Assembly: GCF_000620045.1 (NCBI RefSeq)
Contig: NZ_JHVH01000008.1
Span: 62,001-126,000 of the forward strand
DNA length: 64,000 bases
Source: Halomonas halodenitrificans DSM 735
GTDB lineage: Bacteria; Pseudomonadota; Gammaproteobacteria; Pseudomonadales; Halomonadaceae
Direction of reading: 5' to 3'
Made by a program: the position numbers and the translations under genes. Below, in pieces: positions 57,024 to 64,000 of this stretch. The notes under the pieces are model-generated. The model did not search any database. It had not been told where the DNA came from and saw nothing but the letters and a program-made list of their open reading frames with translations. Numbering within the stretch: the first letter of the stretch is position 1; each line of letters begins with the position of its first letter.

Positions 57024-57920
57024 CTAGGCATGGAGCGCTATCCGCTCCCAGTGCTCGGCGCTGCCCAACCACTGTTGACGCAGGCCCCGCTGCTCGCCCA
57101 ACAGAATCGCCAGGGGGCCGACCAGCGGGTGCCCGTCGGGCAATCCGGCGGCGTGGGCGCGCAGTCGTGGCTGGTCGCCGAGTTGCTCGGCCGGCTGGTG
57201 CTGGGCATTGGCCCGCTCGGCAAGCATGGCCAGCGGCGGTATCAGCAAATGTGTGGCGCCGCTTGAAAGCGCGAGCCCCACTCCCTTGGCATCGAAGTCG
57301 CCCAGGTAGAGATGCGGCTTGCCGCCTCGGGCCCAGGCCTCGGCCAGCCTGGCGAAGCCGCCGCTGTAGTGGTAATCGCCACGGTAGAGCACCAGCACGG
57401 CGCCCCAGGGGTCCAGCGCCGGAATCGCCGGCGAGACGTCATAGAAACCATCCAGGTTCTCGACCTGCACCAGCGCCTCGAAGGCGTCGAGATCGATATC
57501 GCGCCAGTCGACATCCACCATCTCGCGCTCGCGCTCGATCAGCCCGGCTCGCTTACCCTGCCCCGGCAGGCTGGCCAGCACCCGCTGCTCCCGGGGCGTT
57601 TCGCGCACCGGCTTGGCCTCGCGATTGCCATACGCCGCCTGCTCCGCCGTGCTCAGGCCGGCGAGGTCGACGGCCAGGGCGGGCTCGCCCAGGTCGACCA
57701 GGGTCTCGTCGATCCGGCCGAGCAGCTCGGCGTCCAGCCGCAGGTGACGATGGGAGAGCCGCGCCCCCAGCTCGATGTCCTGGGCCTGACACCAGTCGAC
57801 GATGGCGTTGATGACGGGGCCACGCCTTTTCTCGATACTGGGTCGAGTCGCCAGCTCCCCGAGGGTATCGCGGAGCAGATGACGAGCGCGGTTGGATAGC
57901 AACATCTTCGATAGCAGCAT
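57024..57920 (-). CDS. mksG: Toprim nuclease-like subunit of the Mks/Wadjet system (MksG/JetD type)
   Basis: A 298-residue protein, last in the Mks operon. An N-terminal winged-helix-like part is followed by a Toprim-type core: Glu154 in VQVENLDGF and the DxD-like Asp208/Asp210 in LYLGDFDAKGVG, the metal-binding layout of topoisomerase VI-like and JetD nucleases. In Wadjet systems this subunit cuts DNA that the SMC motor has looped. ATG 57920 has GAGG six bases upstream and lies 7 bp after the kleisin stop. Similarity to known JetD is by motif, not search. Confidence 0.72.
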   Translation of the reverse strand: MLLSKMLLSNRARHLLRDTLGELATRPSIEKRRGPVINAIVDWCQAQDIELGARLSHRHLRLDAELLGRIDETLVDLGEPALAVDLAGLSTAEQAAYGNREAKPVRETPREQRVLASLPGQGKRAGLIEREREMVDVDWRDIDLDAFEALVQVENLDGFYDVSPAIPALDPWGAVLVLYRGDYHYSGGFARLAEAWARGGKPHLYLGDFDAKGVGLALSSGATHLLIPPLAMLAERANAQHQPAEQLGDQPRLRAHAAGLPDGHPLVGPLAILLGEQRGLRQQWLGSAEHWERIALHA

Positions 57921-57927
57921 GGAAACC

Positions 57928-59163
57928 TCACGCGAGTTGCACGACGACGTCGTGGATCAGCCTCAGATGATTATAGGGGCTGGCCTGGGTTTCCTGCTGG
58001 CTCAGGCGAAAGGCGCGCTGTTCGTTGCGGGGCAGTCCCTGGAACTCGGCGATCACCTGGAACAGCCAGATCTCCTCGTCCCATTCAAGCTCGCCTGCCT
58101 GCCGATATTCCAGGGCGCTCAGCGCCTCGTCGCCGTCCACCACCGCGAGATAGAAGCGCTCCACCTCCTCCTTGAGCGCCTGTTGGCGTGCGGCGACCCG
58201 GGCGTCTTCCTGGGGGGCGGCAACGCCGGCGGCGGTTACCGGCTCCGGACGCGACGCGGGCCGCGGCAGCCGATGCAACAGCTCGGTGAGCGCGCGGCTA
58301 TCGGGATGGTGATCCAGGGCGGCGGCGCCGGCGGCGACCAGCGGCGTGGCCTGGTTGACCAGCGCCGGCACCTCGCCGCGCCGGGCATAGTTGCCGGGCA
58401 CGAAGCCGGGATGCTCGCGCAGGAAGCCGGCCATGCCGGCCACCAGGCGGCTGCGCGACTGCTGCTGGCGGAAACGCGCCATCAGCTCGACCAGTCGCCG
58501 CTGCACCTCGCGCAGGCTGGTGTAGTGCTGGGTCAGCTGATGCTGCAGGCCGCTGACCAGCAGCTTGCGCAGGGCGCCGTCGCTGCCCACCAGCTCGATC
58601 AGCTCGTCGAAGTCGATCAGTGCCAGGCCATCGAGCAGGCGCACGATCTGCTTCTGGGCGCGCTCATTCTCGCGGATCTTGTCGCCCAGGCGGCTGACGA
58701 AGCCGAAGTCGCCGTTGAAGCGTCGCCACAGGCTATCGATGGCGTCGGCGAAGCGGCCGTTGAGGTCATCCACCTCCTGGCGAAGCCGCAATAGCTGCTG
58801 CTCCTGGCGCCAGTACTCTCCACCGTCCCGAGCCTCGCGGTAGCTCTGTACCAGGCTGCGCAAGAGCTCCAGGGTCTCGGCCACATCGGCGTTGACGTGG
58901 CGGCGACTCTCGTCCGCGAGCATCTCGGCGACCAGCTCACGCACCTTGGGGGCGAGCTTGACCCCGCCCTGCTCGTCCGGGCGCCACAGGATGCGCGCCG
59001 CCAGCAGCCGATTGAGCGCCGTGGTGCTGAGCGTCTCCACCGGCACCTCATCCCGGGCGTAGCCGGCCATCAAGGCCTCGGCGTACTTGCCGAGCAGCGC
59101 CAGCCGCTCGACCCCGGTACTGATCAGGCGGCTCTCCAGGGCGTGTGAAGGGGCGTCGCTCAC
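57928..59163 (-). CDS. mksF: MksF/JetA-like kleisin of a condensin-like complex
   Basis: A 411-residue protein. The start has a winged-helix look (VETLSTTALNRLLAARILW). Long helices follow at 90-250 (AETLELLRSLVQSYREARDGGEYW, then QQLLRLRQEVDDLNGRFADAIDSLWRRF) and end in a C-terminal winged-helix-like region. This is the pattern of bacterial kleisins that bridge the two SMC heads. The GTG at 59163 overlaps the mksE stop (GTGA), so synthesis is coupled. Assignment rests on gene order and secondary-structure pattern. Confidence 0.7.
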   Translation of the reverse strand: MSDAPSHALESRLISTGVERLALLGKYAEALMAGYARDEVPVETLSTTALNRLLAARILWRPDEQGGVKLAPKVRELVAEMLADESRRHVNADVAETLELLRSLVQSYREARDGGEYWRQEQQLLRLRQEVDDLNGRFADAIDSLWRRFNGDFGFVSRLGDKIRENERAQKQIVRLLDGLALIDFDELIELVGSDGALRKLLVSGLQHQLTQHYTSLREVQRRLVELMARFRQQQSRSRLVAGMAGFLREHPGFVPGNYARRGEVPALVNQATPLVAAGAAALDHHPDSRALTELLHRLPRPASRPEPVTAAGVAAPQEDARVAARQQALKEEVERFYLAVVDGDEALSALEYRQAGELEWDEEIWLFQVIAEFQGLPRNEQRAFRLSQQETQASPYNHLRLIHDVVVQLA

Positions 59164-59858
59164 AGCAGGCTCTCCTGGCCGCTCGGCGCCTGGTCATCCA
59201 CCGGCAGGTTCTCCTCGTCGCGGATAAAGCGAACCAGGTCGATAAGGTAGTCGACCTTGGCGGTGACCAGGTAATACTGGCGATCGGCGTGGGGCTGAAG
59301 CAGATAGCCATGCTCCTTGAGCCGCTTGAACACCTGCTTGAGCTGGGCGTCGAGCTGGTCGCTCTGGGAGCCGAAGAAGGGGTCGCTCGCCAGGCGCTCC
59401 AGGCGTTCGCGCAGGCCCTGGTGGTCCTCGCAGCGAGAGCTGAAGTCGGCGGGCTTGAGCACATCACCGGGGGCGGCGGGGCCATCCCGGCCCAGCGCCT
59501 CCTGCACCAGCTGCAGCCACTCCAGCAGCGGAAGCAGGCTGTTGACGGTCTCCGCCAGCTGACGGGAGAGTTGTTCCCGGGCGCCTTCATCCAGGGCGCG
59601 CCAGGCCAGGAAGACGACGCTTCCCTCGTGATTGGTGGCCAGCCGCCGGTTGAGCGGGCGCAGATAGGCATCGATCTGCTCCCGCGTCGCGTCATCCTGC
59701 AGGTGGCGAAACGCGCCTTCGTCGCTGACCGCACAGATAAACTCGCCGGCCAGCAGCCGCTCGATCAAGGGCCCATGGCTCACCAGGGAGCGCCCGAGCT
59801 CATGGCCTTCCGACCGTTCAGCCTCGCCGGCCGTCGCCGGCTGGATCGCTTCGCTCAT
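59160..59858 (-). CDS. mksE: MksE/JetB-like subunit of a condensin-like complex
   Basis: A 232-residue protein with tandem winged-helix-like segments, as in KITE subunits (MukE, MksE, JetB) that bind kleisin. Recognisable parts are LIERLLAGEFICAVSDEGAFRHLQ in the middle and LDAQLKQVFKRLKEHGYLLQ with YYLVTAKVDYLIDLVRFI at the end. ATG 59858 overlaps the mksB stop (ATGA), with GGAGG seven bases before. It is second in the four-gene operon. The call is supported by context rather than a diagnostic motif. Confidence 0.7.
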   Translation of the reverse strand: MSEAIQPATAGEAERSEGHELGRSLVSHGPLIERLLAGEFICAVSDEGAFRHLQDDATREQIDAYLRPLNRRLATNHEGSVVFLAWRALDEGAREQLSRQLAETVNSLLPLLEWLQLVQEALGRDGPAAPGDVLKPADFSSRCEDHQGLRERLERLASDPFFGSQSDQLDAQLKQVFKRLKEHGYLLQPHADRQYYLVTAKVDYLIDLVRFIRDEENLPVDDQAPSGQESLL

Positions 59859-62800
59859 GATGCCACCTCCTCGGCGCGGGCCTGCAGACGCTGGGCCAGG
59901 CGACTCAGGCGCGGCTCGATTCGCTTGAGCCGACGCTGAGTGGGCTCCGCCGCGTCGCGGTCGATCAGGTAACGGTTGTGAAACAGCAGCAGCACGTCCG
60001 ACTCCGGGTTGGGGAAGGCGCCGACGATATGGATACGGTTGTTGTCACAGGCGTCGAACAGCTTCTCGACGTTGTGATAGGCCAGGGTGCCGATCTCGTC
60101 GATGGGCCAGTGAATGGCGATCTCGGCCGGGCCACGCAGCAGCCGGGTAAAGGCGAGCAGGAACTTGCACAGGATCAGATAGGCCATGCCGTGGCTGGAG
60201 GACTCCAGCAGCTGGCGATCGTTGCGGATGACCAGGTCGGTACCGCCCTCGTTGAGGTGCAGCTCCAGGCGCAGCAGGCTCTCGAAGCTGTACTGCTGGT
60301 CGCTGCGCAGCAGCTCCACCACGTCGGCCAGGGTGTCGAGATAGTCGTCACCGGGGAGCGGCTGGCCGGAATCACGCCACTCGCGGTAGCGCCGGGAGAA
60401 CCGCTTGAGCGGCTCCCAGAAGCCCAGCTCGTCGATGGTGGACTGGATCTTCACCTCGGCCCGGCCGATGCCCTCGAGCTTGAGGTCGTCGGCCACCTCG
60501 TCCGACAGGCGCCGGCTCTGGGCGCTGATGCGCCGGTTGAGGTCGCTGAAGACGGTGAAGAACTTGTCGAGATCGTCGGAGAGGTTGCGCCCCTCCTGCA
60601 GCAGCTGTTCCTGCTGGCCTTCCAGCAGCTTGAGCATGCCCGCGATCACCGGCAGCAACCGGCGCGGGCTCTCGCCATCGAGTCGGGCCCGTTCGGCCTC
60701 CAGGGTGTCCTGGAAGTCGGCGCTGGCGCCCTTGATCAGCTCGGATTCCAGCGTCTCGCAGCCGCGGCGCAGGGCCTCCAGCTCACGCCCATGATCGGTC
60801 AGCCCCTGGCGCAGACGCTCGATACGCTCCTGGGTGTCCCCGGGCGCCTCGCCGAGAGGCTCGGGGGCCGCCGCCAGGGCCAGGGCCTCGAGCTTGTCGA
60901 GCAGTGGCGCCAGGGTCTCCACCAGCGTTTTGGCCGCATCCCGGCGGGCCGTGAGCTCGCTCGCCGCGGCTCGATATTCGTCCCGGGCGGCATGAAAGTC
61001 GGCCCGATGCTGGTGGCGCCGGCGCTCCAGGGCATCGCGTTCCCGGGTGAGCTCGGCGTCCTTCTCCACCAGCCGCGGCTTGCGTTCCCCCCACTCCACG
61101 CGCATGAAGCGCGTATAGGCATCGAGCTCCTCGCGGCGCCCCTCGGTGTCGCGAATGCGCCCGGCCAGCGCCTCCATGCGTGAACGCGTTTCCCGCACGC
61201 TGACCGGGTCGACGCCCTGCTCCGCCAGCTCCCGGTCGAAGGCCGCGGTGAGCTCATCACGCTGCAGGCGGTGCTCCTCCTTGTGCTCGGCCAGCTGACG
61301 CCGATGCTGCTGGACCTGCTGATCGAAGCCGGCCAGGCGGGCCTGGAAATCGGCAGTCAATTCGAGGCGCTGGGCACGGTGGCCGTCGGCCAGCGCCTCC
61401 AGCGCCTGGCGCTGCTCATCGCGCAGGGCCTGATGGGCGGCCTCCTGTTCCGCCAGCGACTCACGGCAGGCGGCCTGACGCGCCTTCTGGGCCGCCGCAT
61501 GGCGCTGCTGGCACTGGCTACGCGCCTGCAGGGCGTAATCCACCTCCTCGGCGGCCCGGCGACGCGCGGTACGGGCACGCTCGAGGCGGGCATCGGCCTC
61601 CTGGACCTTCTGGTGACCGGCCCGTAGCGCCTTCTCGGCCGCCTTCTCCTCTTCATTCGCCTCGTCCAGCGCCGCCTCGGCGGTGGCAATGGCGGCCAGC
61701 AGCTCGGCCTCCTCCTGGGCATCGTCGGGCGCGTCGATGGCGGCCAGGTCCAGCGTCAGGCCGAAGAGGTCATCGCTTGCCGTCTCGTTGAACTGGGGGG
61801 CGAGGTCACGCCGCTCCAGGAGCGCCGGCGCCACCACCTTGCCCAGGGTCTGCTCCCAGCCCGGGCGATGATGGCGCAGGAAGTGACGCAGGCTGCCCTG
61901 GGCGGGATCGCGCTGGACCTGAAGAGTCGCCAGCCGGGCCTCGGCGCGGGAGCGGCGGGCCCGGGCCCTCTCCAGTTCCTGTTCGGCGGCGTCACGCTCC
62001 TGCTTGCGCCCGTCGAGCTCGCCGCGCAGCTGCTCCATGGCCGCCGCGGCGGATGCCTGCTCGCTCTGGGCCTGATCGACCCGGACCTGGGCCTGCTCCG
62101 CCTCGCGGGCCTCCTCGGGGCTCTGGGCCGTATGCGCCAGCTGTGCCTTGAGCTCGGCCAAACGCGCCGTCACCTGCTCCAGGCGAGCGCGGTAGTCATC
62201 ATCCAGCGCCTGGCGGCGGGCCTGGTAGTCGGCGTCCAGGCGGCCCTCGGCATCGACCTGCTGGTCGCGGCAGGTGTCCTTCTCCTCACCCAGGGCATCG
62301 ATCAGCGCCTGGAGCTCGTCGCGACGCGCCTCGAGCAGGTCGCCGAGCTCCACCAGCCGCGCCTCCAACTTGGCCTTGCTCGCCTTGACCGCCTGTTGCA
62401 TCAGTTCCAGGTGGTCACGCAGCTGTTGTTGCTGTTCGCGCCACTGGGGCAGCGCCTTGAGGTCCTGCTCGAGGCCCGGCATATCGGCGGCCTCGAAGGC
62501 CTCGAACTGTTGCTGCAGATCATCCAGCACACCCCGGGTCTGGTCGAGTTCGCTGTCGAGCTCGCTGGCGCGGTCGTTAAAGGCGTCACGCTGCTCCCGG
62601 TAGGCGGCTTCCCGGGCCTGAAAGTCGCGCTGGCGCCGCTGAATCTCGGCCTCATGCTCGGCCCGGTCGCGCTCGGCGCGATGCCGATCGGCCTCCAGCT
62701 GGGGCTTCAACTGCCAGAGCGAGGCCTCCAGGTCGGCGATCTCGCGATCCCGGCGCTCCAGCTCGCCCAGCGAGCGCTGCAGGGGTTCCAGGCGCATGGA

Positions 62801-63532
62801 CTGGCGCATGCGGGCGATCCATTCCCGGGCCTTGGTGTTACGGATGCGGGTCACCGGCAGCTCGACGCCATCTTCCTCGAAGATCGCCGCCAGCATGGTC
62901 TTGAGGGTGTCCATCTTGCCCTCCTTGGCGTGTACCGCCGAGACCAGCTTCTCGATATGCCGGATGCGCTGGCCGGGGCGTACCAGGCTGAAGCGGGCGG
63001 CCACCTGACGCAGGCGCAGCCCCTCCTTGCGGTTGCCCCGGGGCTGGGTGCCCGTCTGGGTGAAGTCGTTCTGGATCACCGCGCGGTACTCGGAGGTGGC
63101 CCCCAGCTTGGGGGAGACCGACACGCCCCGCCGCCGCAGGCCGCTGGCCCACTGGGCGTAGTCCAGGGCCGTCACGCCGGCATCACTCTCGACCAGATAG
63201 TCCTCGGGGCGGTAGGCATCCCCCAGGAAGCGATACTCGACCCCACCCTCGCCGCGGCGGGTCAGCACCGCCTGGCAGACGTCTCCTTCCTCGCGGCGGT
63301 ATTCATACACGAGGTAGCTGTTGCGGTGCGGTAGATAGAAGGCGTCGAACTTGAGGCGCGTGCGCGGCACCACCCGGTTGGGCAATTCACCGTAGAACAC
63401 CGGCACCAGCCGCTGGAGGGTGGTCTTGCCCGAGGCATTGGTGCCGCAGATATTCGTGTGGCCCTCCACACTGAGTTCGACCACCCCCTCGAGGTGGCCG
63501 TGGATCATCACGATGCGTAGCAGCTGGCCCAT
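59855..63532 (-). CDS. mksB: SMC-like ATPase MksB/JetC
   Basis: A 1225-residue SMC-family motor. Walker A is GTNASGKT (30-37). Two long coiled coils (about 270-520 and 640-960) flank a hinge-like region. The C-terminal head has the signature SSSHGMAYLILC and Walker B IHWPIDEIG (Asp1145-Glu1146). Condensin-like MksB/JetC proteins use ATP to extrude DNA loops. Start 63532 (MGQLLRIVMI) has AGGG seven bases upstream; the frame reading back to 63589 adds non-homologous residues. It overlaps mksE by four bases. Confidence 0.9.
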   Translation of the reverse strand: MGQLLRIVMIHGHLEGVVELSVEGHTNICGTNASGKTTLQRLVPVFYGELPNRVVPRTRLKFDAFYLPHRNSYLVYEYRREEGDVCQAVLTRRGEGGVEYRFLGDAYRPEDYLVESDAGVTALDYAQWASGLRRRGVSVSPKLGATSEYRAVIQNDFTQTGTQPRGNRKEGLRLRQVAARFSLVRPGQRIRHIEKLVSAVHAKEGKMDTLKTMLAAIFEEDGVELPVTRIRNTKAREWIARMRQSMRLEPLQRSLGELERRDREIADLEASLWQLKPQLEADRHRAERDRAEHEAEIQRRQRDFQAREAAYREQRDAFNDRASELDSELDQTRGVLDDLQQQFEAFEAADMPGLEQDLKALPQWREQQQQLRDHLELMQQAVKASKAKLEARLVELGDLLEARRDELQALIDALGEEKDTCRDQQVDAEGRLDADYQARRQALDDDYRARLEQVTARLAELKAQLAHTAQSPEEAREAEQAQVRVDQAQSEQASAAAAMEQLRGELDGRKQERDAAEQELERARARRSRAEARLATLQVQRDPAQGSLRHFLRHHRPGWEQTLGKVVAPALLERRDLAPQFNETASDDLFGLTLDLAAIDAPDDAQEEAELLAAIATAEAALDEANEEEKAAEKALRAGHQKVQEADARLERARTARRRAAEEVDYALQARSQCQQRHAAAQKARQAACRESLAEQEAAHQALRDEQRQALEALADGHRAQRLELTADFQARLAGFDQQVQQHRRQLAEHKEEHRLQRDELTAAFDRELAEQGVDPVSVRETRSRMEALAGRIRDTEGRREELDAYTRFMRVEWGERKPRLVEKDAELTRERDALERRRHQHRADFHAARDEYRAAASELTARRDAAKTLVETLAPLLDKLEALALAAAPEPLGEAPGDTQERIERLRQGLTDHGRELEALRRGCETLESELIKGASADFQDTLEAERARLDGESPRRLLPVIAGMLKLLEGQQEQLLQEGRNLSDDLDKFFTVFSDLNRRISAQSRRLSDEVADDLKLEGIGRAEVKIQSTIDELGFWEPLKRFSRRYREWRDSGQPLPGDDYLDTLADVVELLRSDQQYSFESLLRLELHLNEGGTDLVIRNDRQLLESSSHGMAYLILCKFLLAFTRLLRGPAEIAIHWPIDEIGTLAYHNVEKLFDACDNNRIHIVGAFPNPESDVLLLFHNRYLIDRDAAEPTQRRLKRIEPRLSRLAQRLQARAEEVAS

Positions 63533-63654
63533 GTCGCGTCCCTGGTCGTTGGCATGCCCATCACCGGTCCAGTGCCGGTAAGCGCCCATGGTGCCGGAGG
63601 CGCTGCATCATCTCAATTGGGGACGGGTGATGACCCTCCCTGGTCGAGGACCCC

Positions 63655-63756
63655 CTAATCGATATAGGCCATGATGGCCTCATGTGCAGCAATCTGGGCC
63701 TCGGCTTCATGCACCAGGCGCTCGTATACTTCGCGGGATTCAATTGGCAGGGACAT
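63655..63756 (-). CDS. 33-residue microprotein upstream of mksB
   Basis: A 33-codon gene (MSLPIESREVYERLVHEAEA, then QIAAHEAIMAYID) starts at ATG 63756 with GGAGG seven bases upstream, the best ribosome site in this region. The product is one acidic amphipathic helix without a signal. It ends 122 bp before mksB. No family was recognised. It may be a leader peptide, a small subunit or an inhibitor of the SMC complex. A promoter was not identified with confidence in 63757-63938. Confidence 0.6.
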   Translation of the reverse strand: MSLPIESREVYERLVHEAEAQIAAHEAIMAYID

Positions 63757-63938
63757 GGTATTCCTCCGGGTTGATTACCCCATGAATACAAAACGATTAC
63801 GACCCTCTGCGCAATCCCCGCCAGCGGCTTTCACATTTCTTGCGGCAAGGTAACCAAGTGTTGTTGCTAACGGCACGGGGGCGTCACACTCCCTGCACCG
63901 GGCCTCCGGTGGTACCCTGATGCCCCCAGGAGGAGGCC

Positions 63939-64000
63939 ATGATCTCTCGGCTCGGCGCCCAACGCCTGCACAACACACTACAACATTTGCTGATACTCAC
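63939..64000 (+). CDS. N-terminal fragment of a plus-strand gene leaving the window
   Basis: An ATG at 63939 preceded by AGGAGGAGG opens MISRLGAQRLHNTLQHLLILT, then the window ends. The start resembles the cytoplasmic lead-in and first helix of a membrane protein, possibly an M48-type zinc protease, but 20 residues are too few to decide. It is divergent from the Mks operon. Confidence 0.6.
   Translation, partial: MISRLGAQRLHNTLQHLLIL

Noticed and set aside
63561-63791. A 76-codon frame before mksB
   Set aside because: It overlaps the 33-codon gene in another frame, has no good ribosome site, and its composition (Pro, Arg, Trp rich) is typical of non-coding frames.

Overview
The window looks like a chromosomal segment of a moderately halophilic gammaproteobacterium, most likely Halomonas or a close relative in the Halomonadaceae. 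The grounds are high GC, the gene order thrS-infC-rpmI-rplT-pheS-pheT-ihfA, a Pseudomonas/Halomonas-type aa3 cytochrome oxidase cluster, two-gene ketone-body and PHB functions, and a RegB/RegA-type redox two-component system. No phage, insertion sequence, integrase or CRISPR array was seen.

Layout. 1-9.9 kb: the end of an amino-acid dehydrogenase gene, a YihY membrane protein, a bifunctional NMN adenylyltransferase/Nudix protein, a HypT-like LysR regulator, cardiolipin synthase, class I fumarase, uvrB, an OsmC-like protein and a small HMA-fold protein. 10-24.8 kb: ygfZ, tatD, prfC, the redox two-component pair, 3-hydroxybutyrate dehydrogenase, a HybE-like protein, a scar joining a truncated response regulator to a truncated msrB, an inositol monophosphatase-family gene, glutaredoxin, a VOC/DUF1338-like gene, the CoA-transferase pair scoAB with a divergent LysR gene, and an acyltransferase / LysM-LytM lipoprotein / AlkB-like trio. 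24.9-34.1 kb: an alanine/glycine:Na+ symporter divergent from gcvH-gcvP, a LysR gene, ppnN, a flavodoxin and small membrane proteins. 34.2-41.3 kb: the translation operon thrS to ihfA, with three readable control elements: a leader hairpin resembling the tRNA-Thr anticodon arm, an infC gene starting at AUC, and a terminator before pheS. 41.5-51.3 kb: an OmpA-like lipoprotein, a DUF2489 gene and the oxidase cluster (ctaC with a fused cytochrome c, ctaD, ctaG, ctaE, surf1, ctaA, cyoE). 51.4-57 kb: an unknown small protein, lrgAB, a tRNA-Pro(GGG) gene with promoter and terminator, two unknown small proteins, a DUF4236 protein and rmuC.

57.0-63.8 kb holds the most interesting element: a tightly coupled minus-strand operon of a 1225-residue SMC-like ATPase (MksB/JetC type), a MksE/JetB-like protein, a MksF/JetA-like kleisin and a Toprim nuclease-like protein (MksG/JetD type). 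It is preceded by a 33-codon gene with a near-perfect ribosome binding site. The four large products together match the MksBEF-G / Wadjet architecture, which is known to extrude DNA loops and cut plasmid-sized circles. The microprotein and the co-oriented rmuC, DUF4236 and small genes downstream are candidates for accessory parts.

Functional links. scoAB and 3-hydroxybutyrate dehydrogenase could feed PHB-derived 3-hydroxybutyrate into central metabolism. The redox sensor pair may tie respiration to the terminal-oxidase genes. gcvH-gcvP and the divergent symporter would handle glycine and alanine. All functional statements come from reading translated sequence and recalled family motifs; no database search was run.
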